Shown here piece after piece: positions 1 through 12,321 of a stretch of 64,000 nucleotides of DNA; within the stretch, counting starts at the first letter, position 1; every line of letters starts with the position of its first letter. A program made the position numbers and the translations under genes. The stretch comes from Megachile rotundata (lineage: Eukaryota > Arthropoda > Insecta > Hymenoptera > Megachilidae). The notes under the pieces were generated by a model. The model saw nothing but the letters and a program-made list of their open reading frames with translations, had not been told where the DNA came from and ran no database searches. The stretch covers positions 9,610,001 to 9,674,000 of the forward strand of contig NC_134991.1 in the NCBI RefSeq assembly GCF_050947335.1, read 5' to 3'.

Positions 1-1157
1 CTTTCATTACAGTACACGTAATTTTTGTTGTTTTGATTGATAAGGAGAATTTACGATATTCGAAACATTGATTTGGTATAAACTTGGTACAATTGTAAAA
101 GTAAATAGTAATTTGAAAATTCGAGAATTTGGAGGCATGAAAAACTTGAAAAAGTTTTGAAATTTAGAAATTGTGAAGAACAAAAATTTAAAAGTTAGAA
201 TACTGCAACGAGCATTCGTTACCGATCACCATGTTTTATTTTACAGTATTAAATTACATTAACCTGTAAAATGATTTTATTAAATAAAATAAATTTTTCA
301 GCAAACATTCAGATCGCAATAATTACAATAATCTAAGTTACCCGTTTATTGGATCGCATATATTGAACAGGCTTGTTCATTTAAAAAAGTAAAGGTCCTG
401 TTGGAAGTCGCTTCACGTCTTTAATAACTTCTCCTTGAAAAGTCTCAGGAATTTAATGGATCCTTTCTTTCCTTTTCGAACTATCCCGTCTCAAAGAAAC
501 TCTGTGAGTGATGGAGATCCAACGATTAAGACGATCATACCATTTTAACCAACATTCTCTGTCGGTGAATCGCTTCCGAATAGTTTCGACATAATCTTCA
601 GCTAAGGTTAATATAACTTTTATTTATTATGAAACGCCCTATATGTTCATTCTATGTGTATAAACATTTCGCGAAGTTAAATTACCGGGTCTATCCACCG
701 CAATGGCGCGTCGCCTGCATATCGCATAATTGCCAATCGATTTAGACCACGACGGGCATCGAGCGCGGGCAAATTGATGGCCGAATGCAAATCAATTTAA
801 TTGCGTTCACGAGAGGACAACCAGCATCTGGAGGAAGCGTGGTCGCTCCTGAATACCTCAGGAGTTGCGATTTGGTATTCGATACCTGATGCTATCGAAT
901 TCAGGACGATTCGCAAATTTCGCCATTTCGTACTTGTCAATTTTCAAAATTAACCTTCACATACAGAATGTTTTATGTGAATCTTTTCTGTACAGAGACA
1001 GTCATCAACATAAACATAGATTTGTTTAGATTGCATTTGTTAACTGCTGATTTATTTTAATTTCGACTGCAACTTTATCTGTTCATGAGTGACTAAATTT
1101 CACATACAGAGCTAAATTCATTCGTTTTGAAAAAACTGTATCTTCAAAAGTATTATA
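1..1157. other. No gene seen (left edge)
   Basis: AT-rich single-copy-looking DNA. A more GC-balanced patch lies near 690-900. I see no open frame with family resemblance, no RNA gene and no clear repeat before the inverted-repeat element that begins at 1158. Confidence 0.6.
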
Positions 1158-1271
1158 CAGGGTGTTTCATAATTGTAGGTCTCGGAAATGGAGAGTAGCC
1201 GACGCGATTCTGAATAATATTTCCCTTAGCAAAAATAGAATATGAAGCTTCGTTTTTGAATAATTAGGGAA
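1158..1271 (+). repeat. Left terminal inverted repeat
   Basis: 114 bp left arm of the element, beginning CAGGGTGTTTCATAATT. It aligns to the reverse complement of 2519-2635 with one 3 bp gap and scattered substitutions. The best conserved part is the inner 40 bp around GAAGCTTCGTTTTTGAAT. Confidence 0.85.
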
Positions 1272-1344
1272 AAACACGGAACAATAAGAGCGCGAGGATT
1301 ATACGAAGACGCGAGAGCGACAGCTTTTTATTAATATAAATTAC

Positions 1345-2508
1345 TTGGAAATTACGGAGTGTAAAGTTATGATGCGTAGAAATTTCAGCGTTTGGAAATA
1401 CAGCACGTGGAATTATGGGATGTGGGAATTGCGGCACGTGAACATTAGGGAGCGTGGAATTATGGTGCGTGAAAATTACGGTGAGTGGTATTATGGAGCG
1501 TGGAATTATAGCGCGTAGAAATTTCGACGCATAGAAATACATCGCGTGGAAATACGGCGCGTGGAAATTACGAAACGTGGAAATTACGGAGCGTGGAATT
1601 ATGGCGCGTGGAAATTACGATGTGTGGTATTATGGAGCGTGGAATTATGGCGCGTAGAAATTTCGGCGCGTAGAAATACATCGCGTGGAAATACGGCGCG
1701 TGGAAATTACGGAGCGTGGAATTATGGCGCGTGGAATTTACGATGTGTGGTATTATGGAGCGTGGAATTATGGCGCGTAGAAATTTCGGCGCGTAGAAAT
1801 ACGGCGCGTGGAAATTAGGAAGCGTGGAAATTAGGAAGCGTGGAAATTACGGAGCGTGGGAATTACGGCACGTCGAAATTACGGAACGTGGAATTATGGC
1901 GCGTGGAAATTACGCCGCGTGGAAATACAGCGCGTGGAAATTACGGAACGTGGAATTATGGCGCGTGGAAATTACGGCGCGTAGAAATACATCGCGTGGA
2001 AATACGGCGCGTGGAAATTACGAAACGTGGAAATCACGGAGCGTGGAATTATGGCGCGTGGAAATTACGATGTGTGGTATTATGGAGCGTGGAATTATGG
2101 CGCGTAGAAATTTCGGCGCGTAGAAATACATCGCGTGGAAATACGGCGCGTGGAAATTACGGAGCGTGGAATTATGGCGCATGGAAATTACGATGTGTGG
2201 TATTATGGAGCGTGGAATTATGGCGCGTAGAAATTTCGGCGCGTAGAAATACGGCGCGTGGAAATTAGGAAGCGTGGAAATTACGGAGCGTGGAATTATG
2301 GCGCGTGGGAATTACGGCACGTGGAAATTACGGAACGTGGAATTATGGCGCGTGGAAATTACGCCGCGTGGAAATACAGCGCGTGGAAATTACGGAACGT
2401 GGAATTATGGCGCGTGGAAATTACGGCGCGTGGAAATACATCGCGTGGAAATTACGGAACGTGGAAATTACGCCGCGTGGAAATACAGCGCGTGGAAATT
2501 ACGGAGCG
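1345..2508 (+). repeat. GCGTGG minisatellite, 15-16 bp units
   Basis: About 75 tandem units of the type GCGTGGAAATTACGGA, GCGTGGAATTATGGC, GCGTGGAAATACGGC and GCGTAGAAATTTCGGC, becoming degenerate at the left edge. Variant units recur in a fixed order, so the array has a higher-order structure: the block at about 1546-1818 is repeated at about 1996-2268, an offset of 450 bp. The units lack stop codons in several frames, which yields long but meaningless open frames. The array is CpG-rich against an AT-rich background and relates to the arrays near 48.5 and 50.8 kb. Confidence 0.95.
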
Positions 2509-2518
2509 AAAAATTATA

Positions 2519-2635
2519 TTCCTTAATAATTCAAAAACGAAGCTTCAAACCCGATTTTTGCAAAGGGAAATCTTGCTTAGAACCACGTCAAGCACCCTCC
2601 ATTTCAGGGACCTACACTAATTGTGAGACACCCTG
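2519..2635 (-). repeat. Right terminal inverted repeat
   Basis: 117 bp right arm of the element, ending ACACCCTG before the flanking TA. On the minus strand it reads CAGGGTGTCTCACAATT and matches the left arm at 1158-1271. The inner end lies about 10 bp past the last minisatellite unit. Confidence 0.85.
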
Positions 2636-2637
2636 TA

Positions 2638-5085
2638 TGTACACACATGAAAGATACATAAAAAGGACCACAAACTCACAAAGTTTATACATCCTTTACA
2701 AATGTTCAATATGTGCCCCTTTGGTGACACGACACGAGCTCATTCCATATATTTTGTAGCATAGAATAAATTTCAAACCTCGATTTACAAATATATTTTC
2801 TAACTAAACGAAATTCCATTTGAAGCCGTAATTCATTTAGAAGAATCTTAAAGATGGACTTGAAACAATATTCAAATAGACATTGCAGGAACCCGCAGAA
2901 TTATCAACGAAAGTTCATTAGGAAGCGATTAACACCACTTAAAACTTTGAAACTGAAATGTTAACCAATTTCATAAGCACGTTTTAAGGAAAATTAGTTC
3001 GAAAGTTACACTTTTTTCCCGCCGTTGCTCTCGAGATAAATTAAAAACTTTTTCTACAACTTGCACTTAAGATGGATGCATTCTAATTGCGAGACACGGA
3101 AACTTTAGTTGGGTAATTATGAGAGCATTATCGTGATTGAAGATCATCTAAACGGTGTAAAATTACAGAAAGAACCGATTGTATCGATAAAGTTGAAATT
3201 GATGTCGCGTGTAATTTAATATTTCGCGAAAGCTGTGAAATTTTCGTTAACTCTGGGATTAATCGTCGAACAAACTTCCGGTCAAACGTGCGAGGTATTG
3301 TACATAAAATTAAAACACGGCTGGCCGTGCAAAATGAAAGGAACAATTATTAATTTTAATGAAATTTGCCGGGCAAAATTGGAATTAATAATAGTTCAAA
3401 GTTTTGGTTTATCGTGACGAACGAAACTTTCGAGCTTACGGTATCAAAGACGTTTACTAAATACGAAACACGCAGTTCTACTGTTACATGCTGTGAAACT
3501 AATTTCGTTAAATATTTACTTGCGAAGTATTTAATTACGAAATGGACAAAGGATTAATTTTAATTCGCGTGATTGTATTATATGCGTTAATATGTGATTT
3601 AATATTTCTAAAACGATGTTTGTAAATTTGTAAATTTGATAATTATAAATTAATAAGCTTGTGTATTTAAAAAATTTGGTAGTTAGTAGTCATTTAATCA
3701 GTAGTAAATAGTCATTCGGTTTGACTATTGACTCAGAATGCTGTTTCATACAAAATATCAAAATTAAAATTAAAATAAATAAATGTGCAAAGATAAAAAA
3801 AGCTTCGAGATTTTCTGAACGTTTTTAATTTTACGAAATATTTGGAATAACATTCTTCAAAGTATTTTAGCAAAATGTATATTTTAAAGACAAGGTTTCG
3901 GGCTTCCATAACAAGTTACTTCATTCTACAAACTTCATGTAACAGCTGGCATTTAATGGAGGTATTACGAGTTGAAGCTACTTAAACTTTTATATTGTTA
4001 TGCTTTCCTTTTGTTTATGATTCTTGAAGCATTCTCTTTTATGTTACATTTAGCATAATTCTATTATTCTACATAAAACGAGTTATGTATTCTGTTCATG
4101 TTAAACATAGAAAGAACACGAAGATATTCCTTGATGGAAAATGTTTACATCACGTATCTTTAATTATTAAAAATAAGATCATTATGAAAATATTAAATTG
4201 TTTGTGAAGTACCATTGCAAAGAACTTTAATATTTTTACTTCTGCAGGTATTTTAATTTTATAAATACTCCTGTCATTATTACAGCTACGTGTATTATTT
4301 TAAACTAATAAAATATTTTTGTAACATCGAATTTTTCTACCATGTGTCATAATTACACAAATGAAAATAAATGAAAATTGTCTTCAACTGAAAATTAATA
4401 CTTTCGTGCCGTAATACTGTTGATTACATGTTTCTTGTTAATTAGAACAAGTTATCATATGGATTCATAATTTATATAAAGCTGTAGATGCTAGAATTGC
4501 ACATTTCATTTAATTTTTAAAAATTCGTACGTACTTATTTATTTTATTAATATTTATTATTATACATGTCAATAGCTCAATTATAAAGTATGAAATTTGA
4601 GAAACAAACTACTTTTCAGACTCAACATTCTTGATACCGACTGTAAGAATCTTAATAAAAAGAAGCTTTAACAGCCACAAAAATGTGTGTATCGGATCAG
4701 AGCTAACGGTCCTAGACATCAAATTCTTATCGTATTCCCAACAACATCGACGCTGTTGTAAAAATTTCAGTCGCTCGTAAAACGTTCTAAACGACGTCCA
4801 ACGCTGTTCGACAAGATGGAGGCGGTCAATACAGTCTGCTTAAGAACACGTCAGCGATATTTTTGTAAATCCATCTTGTACATGAAATCTAAAAACGATT
4901 GACTCATCACGAATTCTCTGGAACCACTAAACGAATTGCGATGAAATTTAGAACACAGTTTCTTCTTAGCTCTTAGATGATCATGCACACCTGAACTTTA
5001 CACTGCCATTTTATACGGCAGAGTTCGAATTGCGTTTCTTATTCTAAACAGATATACTCCAACTGCAATGTAGATTGAATGGTTC
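2638..5085. other. No gene seen
   Basis: AT-rich DNA. Short open frames around 3128-3557 occur on both strands, have no recognisable domain and do not join to other exons. No tandem repeat or RNA gene was seen. Confidence 0.5.
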
Positions 5086-6140
5086 ACCCCGAAATCCCAA
5101 TAGCCACAATCCCGACACCTATAATCTCGACAGCCAAAATCCCGACGACCTAAAAGCCTGTGGTGCAATCGAGAAATATACCCGAGATTATAGCTGTCGG
5201 GAACATTAGGTTGGGAGAATTTTGGGCTGCTGGGATTTTAGCTATCGGGATTATAGATGTAGAGATTATGGGTGTGGAAATAATGGATATCGGGATTTTA
5301 GCTGTCGGGATTATAGATGTACGGATTATGGGTGTGGGATTAATGAGTGTCGGGATTTTGACTACCCAGATTTTAGGTTGTCGGGATTTTAGCTATCAAG
5401 ATTATAGGCGTCGGAATTATGGGTGTGGGAATAATAAGTATCGGGATTACGGTTGTTAGGATTATACCTGTCAAGATTTTAGCTAACGGGGTTATAGGTG
5501 TAAGGATTATGGGTGTGGGAATAATGAATACCAAGATTATGAGTATAGGGGTTATGGTTGTCAAGATTTTAGGTTGTCGGGATTATACCTATCGGGATTT
5601 TAGCTATCGGGGTTATAGGTGTGGGACTAATGAGTATCGGGATTATGAGCGTTGGGATTTTGACTATCGAGATTTTAGGTTGTCGGGATTATACCTATCG
5701 GGGTTAGAGGTGTGGGACTAATGGGTATTAGGATTATGAGTGTCGGAATTTTGACTACCCAGATTTTAGGTTGTCGGGATTTTGGCTATCAGGATTATAG
5801 GTGTTGTGACTATAAGTGTAGGGATAATGGGTATCGGGATTATGAGTATATCAGGACTACGGTTGGCAGGATTTTAGATTGTCGGGATCATACCTGTCAG
5901 GATTTTAGCTATCGCGATTGTAGATGTAGGGATTATGGATGTGGGAATAATGGGTACCGGAATTATGAATGTCGAGATGATGGCTGTTAGGATTATATCT
6001 GTCAGGACGTTGGCTGTCGAGATTTCAGATTATCGGAATTTATAACTGTCAAGATTTGAACTCTTGAGATTACGGCTGTCGCGATTTCAGGTCGTCGGAA
6101 TTATTAACTGTCAAAATTTGAACTCTTGAGTCAGCCATAA
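5086..6140 (+). repeat. TCGGGATTWTAG minisatellite, 15 bp units, with inverted edge
   Basis: Tandem 15 bp units such as TCGGGATTTTAGCTA, TCGGGATTATAGGTG and TCGGGATTATGAGCG fill about 5165-6060, with degenerate units to about 6140. At the left edge (about 5086-5155) the same units occur on the opposite strand (ATCCCGACACCTATAATC and similar), so the array begins with an inverted segment. Open frames up to 100 codons arise from the stop-poor unit and are not genes. Confidence 0.93.
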
Positions 6141-6640
6141 GGCTGTCAACATTGGAGTGCCATCGAAATTCAATACTTAGTATTTATATTGTAATTGTCA
6201 TTATTCAATATATTTGTACTACGTAAAATGTAATACGAACGAGGAACCGCAACTAACTTTTCCTCAACTCGTTTCCAAGAAGGGAAGCTCCTCAGCTGAG
6301 GATGTCCGTGACCCAGGTCAGAGTGGCCCGTTAGTCACGTTAACACCAGGTTCACAGATATACAATGAACAGTTACTTCTAGATTAGATATAAAATACAA
6401 CAATGAATAAATGATGGATGAAATATAAATTCATTCTTTATCTTGACAAAAGTTAACATATATGCTACCAAAAGCATTTTACTGATTTCTGTAATTTGTA
6501 TTAAGAAACCTAAGATGCGTCATTTTAACGTGTCCCGTAAACCTAACGTTAATAAATTCGTCAGTACACCCACCTCTTAGGCCCTAAGTATAACTGTCTA
6601 TAGAAGGGCCAATCGTCTACAATATACAATTATGTATTTA
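6141..6640. other. No gene seen
   Basis: Mixed AT-rich DNA with a GC-richer patch at about 6235-6350. Nothing recognisable was seen. Confidence 0.5.
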
Positions 6641-6915
6641 TGTTACAGTGAAACACCGAAATATAGAGAACATTCACCGGTGAATATCAACATTCATATA
6701 GTCGCTTGGTGTATGCCCGAAATATTTGCTAAATACCCTTATTTGTGACTTACACCGGTAAATGTCGACATTCACCTAACCTAACCTAACCGTGATTGTC
6801 GACATACACCGGTGAGGGTCCGAATGTAAAAGAATGTAATCAACTATTCGATCTTTCACCGACGTATTTAGTATGTGTTGACATTCACCGTTGAAATTCG
6901 ACATTCTCCAATTTC
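6641..6915. repeat. Dispersed CATTCACCGGTGAAT motif copies
   Basis: Four degenerate copies of a palindromic motif built on ACCGGT with CGACATTCAC-type arms occur near 6670-6695, 6748-6776, 6794-6821 and 6877-6911. Spacing is irregular and some copies are inverted. The interval also contains the CCTAA run at 6774-6791. Confidence 0.55.
6774..6791 (-). repeat. Interstitial telomere-like (TTAGG)n
   Basis: The plus strand reads ACCTAACCTAACCTAACC, about three and a half units of CCTAA. On the minus strand this is TTAGG, the common arthropod telomere unit. It is very short and lies inside unique DNA, so it is an interstitial trace and not a chromosome end. Confidence 0.7.
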
Positions 6916-8690
6916 GGTCTTTCACGGTAACATTTATACAATATGTATTTATAACTAATTTGATATTAATCGAACCGAAAACAGTAATACGCTCCCACTT
7001 AGCAATGGATGTAATCTCCGCCATTAGCAATTATAGGATTGTCCGTTTCGGAATACGATCGACTAGCTATTCAACGGAGGATACTGATAACCTCCATATC
7101 CTCGAAATACGGGGTGCAAGTTGCACCGCATAAATCACTAGTGATTTATTCGGTAATGCGTCTCGTAGATGCGTTCATGTTGCGGAAATGTCCAGTTCTT
7201 TCAACTCCCATCTACATTGTCTCACTATTTTCTCCGTCTTTCTTTTTCCATTCGCCTGCACGTAACGTTCCCGTAGATCGTACTCGAACGGACCAGCCAT
7301 TTTTCCCCCTCGTTAATTAAATTTCTGCGTCGGGAAATCGTGTACAGTTGTTTCGCGCAAATGTCGCGTGTGATTAATTTCGCGATCTGTCCCGGCTCGA
7401 TGGATACGTTTCACTGTTACGACATTGCAGGTAAACCGACGCGACACGAATTGTGCGTGTTTCAAATTTCGAAGATTAATCCTGCGTGGTTTCAACGTTT
7501 CCATGGTTTTTTCATCGGAACATAGATTTTATTGTATGAAACCATTTTATAGCTAGCGTTGGTAAACATTGTTTTTGTAAACATTTTTCAGTTATTGATC
7601 ATTTTGCGTTATTTTACGTTTCAGTATTGATTATTACTTACACGTTATTGACACATTAGTAACACGTTTGTAACGCACTAATTACCGTGGTTGTCAATGA
7701 CATTCTCACATCGTTTCAGAATTTCAACATTTTTTATTATTCTGTTCATTTTTTGATTTTAAATAATTTTCCAACTTATCGAATTGAAGATTAAAAGTTA
7801 AATTTAATTCAGAGCCTTTTTAATTAGTAACTCAGTTTCAATAATTAATTGAAACAAATATTACAGCAAATTTAATTGAAATAAAAATTTTAACTCAATT
7901 TTTAATTTAGTTTTGTCAAATTAATGATTAAAGGTTTAATTAAATGAGGCAATTTAAACCATTATTATTAATTAAATGTAATTTTAATTTTCAATTCTGT
8001 TACCTTTATTTGGAGATTAAAAATTATTTCTTAATCGCATGTTTTAATCAAAAATTCATTTTTCAATCAAATCTCTTAAGAGTAAACATTGATTCCATTA
8101 TTAAAATTTCTACAGACATAGATAATTACAATAAAAATTCTCCTTTCTAATTTTATTTCAAGTTGCATTTTCTGCATCATCCATTTTTTAAAATTCCTTT
8201 ATATACACGCGACCATTCAAACCATCAAAAGACATTCTCATCATCGTCCAATAAAATCAAAGCTTCTCTCAAAGCATTCGAACTTCGAGTGCAGCACTCG
8301 TTATCATTTAAGAGTTCTCAATCGTCATCCAATTATACACGAAAACACGACCTCGCCCTCGAACGTCGATGGAAAAGCACGAGCTGAAATTAGTCTGGCT
8401 AATTGGAGTTGATCCTACCGTAACCAACAAGTTACAAACTAAAGGTGTAACACCGTTTCACCCTCGAACCAGGTACAAGTCTGAACCACACATGGTTCCA
8501 ACGACAAGGATGAACACACGAATACACGTACGAGTACAAACGGCTACACTGTGGGTTACGTTTAGATAAAGACAAGAGAAGAAGAGCAACCATTAATTAT
8601 CTTTTATCTTGGGAAATCAAGAGTACGGAATTAGACGTTGAAGTTGTAATAAATATTTACATTCTTTAAGCTCATTCATTTATAAATTTT
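6916..8690. other. No gene confirmed; GC-richer patch 7000-7540
   Basis: The stretch 7000-7540 is more GC-balanced than its surroundings and has overlapping short open frames on both strands (60-93 codons). None shows a recognisable domain or paired splice sites. A similar patch lies at 8280-8560. These could be non-coding exons or regulatory DNA. The rest is AT-rich and featureless. Confidence 0.4.
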
Positions 8691-9440
8691 TACATTTTTT
8701 AGATTTATAACATTTTAAGGTCATAAAATTCTTAACATTATAAGTTCTGAAATTTGTACAATTATTTAATTTTTAGATACTTGAATCTCCAAATTCATGA
8801 ATTTTCAAATAACTAAATTTTCAAATTCGCAAATTTCTAAATTCCTGAATTTTCCAATTCGCAAATTTCCACATTTCTAAATTTTCCAATTCGCAAATTT
8901 CCAAATTCCTAAATTTTCAAATTCGCAAATTCCTAAATCATTGAATTTTCCAATTCGCAAATTTCTAAATCCATAAATTTTCAAATTTGCAAATTTCTAA
9001 ATCTCTGAATTTTCCAATTAGCAAATTTCCACATTTCTAAATTTTCCAATTCGCAAATTTCCAAATTCCCCAATTTTCAAATTTGCAAATTTCTAAATCC
9101 CTGAATTTTCAAATTCGCAAATTTCTAAATCCATAAATTTTCAAATTCGCAAATTTCTAAATTCCTGAATTTTCCAATTCGCAAATTTCCAAATTCCTAA
9201 ATTGTCAATTTCTCAAATTTTTTAATCACTTTTCGTTTCCAAATATTCGAACACATAAATCGCCTAATTCATGAATTCTCAAATTCGCAAATCTCCGAAT
9301 CCCTAAATTGTCGAATTTTCAAATATTCAGGTCACTACATATCCAAATTTCTAAATCTCTAAATTCACAAATATTCAAAGTTGCAAGTCCTCAAATTAAA
9401 AAATGTTCAAATTCCAAAATCTCCAAATTGCCATATTCGT
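8690..9440 (-). repeat. 8 bp minisatellite (CAAATTTC/TAAATTCC type)
   Basis: Tandem octamers such as CAAATTTC, TAAATTCC, TGAATTTT and CCAATTCG are cleanest at about 8820-9200 and degenerate on both sides. Groups of four octamers (32 bp) recur, for example ending with CCAATTCG, which shows local higher-order amplification. The plus strand is C-rich, the reverse orientation of the arrays at 10.9-16 kb. Confidence 0.85.
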
Positions 9441-10910
9441 GAAATTTCAAAGCACCAATATTTGCGGACATTAAAAATCCCAGATCGAGTTTCAAACTTT
9501 CACCTCCAAAAATATAAATATAGATTTCAGGAAGTCCTCCGCATCACACCTATTAAATTTGATTCCGCCAAAGAATCAAATTTTTATGAAATTTCAATGA
9601 TAAACGTCGTTGCTATTCTTTTCATGGAAAGTTCCGCGTTCAAATAGCACGCTATACAAATACCACGTCATGTTTGAGCTTTCGAACGATCGTTATCAGG
9701 AGAAGCGAAACGTGTTCCAACAACGTTACGAGATCGCTGATCACGAGTTTGCGTAACTTCCGGTACGTTGCGACGAATCGCGAGAAGATTTGTATAAACG
9801 CGACACCGACGTACGGTGGCTGTTCTTAACGGGCAATTTAACCAGACGGTAGGTGCTTCAATCTTCGCACGAGAGTCATAAAGTTTACCGGAAACCGCCA
9901 TTGGAACTCTAATGGGAGCCGAAAGATGTTCACCGGTGTGTACACGGGCTCAACGTCTCGTCTCGTCGAGACACTTTAATAGCAAGCGTCTTGCTCGCTT
10001 CTCGTCGATATTAAATATTTAACTTGCCTTTGAATTTGTTCGGGGGAGCAGTTTATCTAGCTCCACTTCCCCGCCTGAAGGAAATAAATACTCGCGGTAT
10101 TTACGATCAGTATAATTATTTCTGCCTTAACTAATTGCTAATTGAATGTGCTTTTCATTATTCCTCGAGGGTACAAGGTGTTTCAAAAAACTCTTTGACG
10201 ATCTATTAGAGTTTTCGTTTAACTTAGGAGGCTGTTACCTGCTCGATAATTACCTTTTGTCGATTTAATAGCATTTGGGGAACTAGAGAGTAATGTTCTG
10301 TTGCATTAAATTCAAGTAAATAAATTTTTAACTTTTAATCAAAATATTTGGAGTTCAGAAAATAATGTTCGTTTGCATTAAATTCAAGCAATAAATTTTT
10401 AACAAATTTTAATACTAATATTTGAGGTCCAGAAAATAATGTTCTTTTGCATTAAATTGAAACAGATACGTTTTTAACAAGTTTTTATTTTTAATCAATG
10501 ATCACCACCGTTGTCAAGAACCCTTAGTGTGCAAATTTTCAATGCTGATCGACGAGAGTCGATAGGTTTTTAAGAAAAATAAATGGAGATCGTGGTTTGG
10601 ATATTATAAAAATTTTCCAATTTATCGCCACTTGGAAGGTGTTGCGATCGGAATAAATGGTAATCCGCCTTTGGCATTTACGAACGCTTAATGCACTTGG
10701 ATGAGTCGCAAATGTTTTTGGTAGCAACTGTTGCGTTGCTACCCTTGTGGAGCTCAAAAAGCATACAATTCCGGATATGCACCACTTCTGGTATTAGGCT
10801 GGCCTTTTCACATATAATTGCGCAGAAAAAATTCAAGATTTCATTATTTCGAAGTAAACGAATCACTTTAATCTTTGATTATCATTGCAATGGTAATAAA
10901 ATAGAACTAT
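9441..10910. other. No gene confirmed
   Basis: A GC-richer block at about 9660-9990 has a 77-codon minus-strand open frame with no recognised domain. It includes one ACTTCCGGT ETS-type core near 9758. Near 10300-10450 a short block (ATAATGTTC, TTGCATTAAATT) is repeated three times at about 65-70 bp spacing. No gene can be supported. Confidence 0.4.
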
Positions 10911-11490
10911 AGAATTTTGGAATTGCAAAATTATAGAAGTGTTGAGTTGTAGAATTGTAGAATCCTAGAATCGCAGAATTGTGGAATTGTGAAAGCGGAC
11001 ATTTGTGCAATTGCAGAATTGTGAAATTGCAGAATTACGGAATTGTGGTATTGTGGAATTGCAGAATTATGGAATTGCGGCTTTGTGGAATTGCAGTATT
11101 GAAGAATTGTGGAATTGGAGAATTGAAGAATTGTTGAACCGTGGAATTGTGGAACTGTAGAATAGTGGAATTGCAGAATTATGGAATTGCAGAATTATAG
11201 AATTGCAGAATTGTGAAATTGCAGAATTATGGAATTGCGGAATTATGGAATTGCCGAACAATAGAATTGTAGAATTGTGGAATTGTGGAATTGTGGAATT
11301 GCAGAATTGCAGAATTATGGAATTGCCGAATAATAGAATTGCAGAATTGTGAAATTGCAGAATTATGGAATTGCCGAACAATAGAATTGTAGAATTGTGG
11401 AATTGTGGAATTGTGGAATTGCAGAATTATGGAATTGCGGCATTGTGGAGTTGCCGTCTCTCGGAATTGTGGAACTGTAAAATTGAAAAT
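10911..11490 (+). repeat. 8 bp minisatellite (GGAATTGT/AGAATTGC)
   Basis: About 70 tandem octamers of the form RGAATTGY (GGAATTGT, AGAATTGC, AGAATTAT, CGAATAAT). A longer block is duplicated within the array: the string of units containing CCGAACAATAGAATTG near 11250 recurs near 11375. The unit repeats out of phase with codons, so open frames of 64-104 codons on the minus strand are artefacts. Confidence 0.93.
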
Positions 11491-12321
11491 TCTCCAAAAA
11501 AAAACTTTGTACATTCACTAATTTGAGATTTTGGTACTTTACTTCTACTTTCTTCATTTATCTCCATCTATCTCCTTAATAACATTTTAACGACGTAGCC
11601 AATATATCGAATTATCGACAACATTCCGATCTTATCAATACACACAACGCTATCGATAGCCACATCTGTATTACATTACAACATAAATACGATAAAAATC
11701 GCAGTTCGATCGTAATCAAAGAACAATGACAAACAGCACACAGCAAAAATAACGTTCCCGATCGATGCTACGAAACAATGTTTTCATGTAAGCTATACGA
11801 CGAACCGATAAATTATGCACAAAGGTTTTCGTGCATAATCATGTTGCTTTCATTCCCCTTTTCTTCTTTCACTTCTTCATCCGACTCGAACACGGCGGTG
11901 CTCGCAATGCAATCTGGAATTTGCAGTTGGCACCCGATTTCCTGTGAATATGCCGAGCGTAACGAAATGCAAGCAGCTCGACATGAAATAATAAAAGAGG
12001 TTACGCGAGCTTAATAATATAAAGGTCAGCTTAACGACGAGCGACGAACGATTTTAAACGGGAGCAAAGTGAAACTTTATCTGCTTGCCGTTCATCTGCA
12101 ATGCAAATTCGATCGCTCGCGACGTTAAATAAATAAGCGAACTGGCGAAAAAGCTGAACGGAGCAAAATTCGATTGATACGTAAATACGAATATGATTGA
12201 AAATTAGTGTCGCTTCTCTGTTTCTACGCAGAGAGAAAATTGTAAAATTGTTGGCTGCTGCGGTATTTTCATCAAATTGTAGGTTAAACGATCATATTTC
12301 ATATTTGGTACACTGGGACCC
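11491..12321. other. No gene confirmed
   Basis: The region is moderately GC-balanced from about 11580 to 12240. A 78-codon plus-strand open frame (11778-12014) has no recognised family. No repeats were seen. Confidence 0.45.

Larger units (their letters stand above)
1158..2635. mobile_element. TIR (MITE-like) element with a minisatellite interior
   Basis: The two ends are inverted copies of each other. Both start CAGGGTGT at the outer edge and stay alignable for about 115 bp, with roughly three quarters of positions matching. Shared blocks include AAATGGAG, TTTCCCTT, GCAAAAAT and GAAGCTTCGTTTTTGAAT. A TA dinucleotide flanks both sides (1156-1157 and 2636-2637), consistent with a TA target-site duplication as made by Tc1/mariner-like transposases. 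The interior holds no transposase gene. It is filled by a 15-16 bp tandem array, so this is a non-autonomous element. The superfamily assignment is inference. The inverted ends and TA flanks are read directly. Confidence 0.85.

Noticed and set aside
1546..2759. Overlapping open frames of 78-161 codons in several frames
   Set aside because: They are translations of the 15-16 bp minisatellite unit, which lacks stop codons in several frames. Repetition and multi-frame openness show no coding constraint.
6774..6791. A true telomere or chromosome end
   Set aside because: Only about three and a half CCTAA units within unique flanks.
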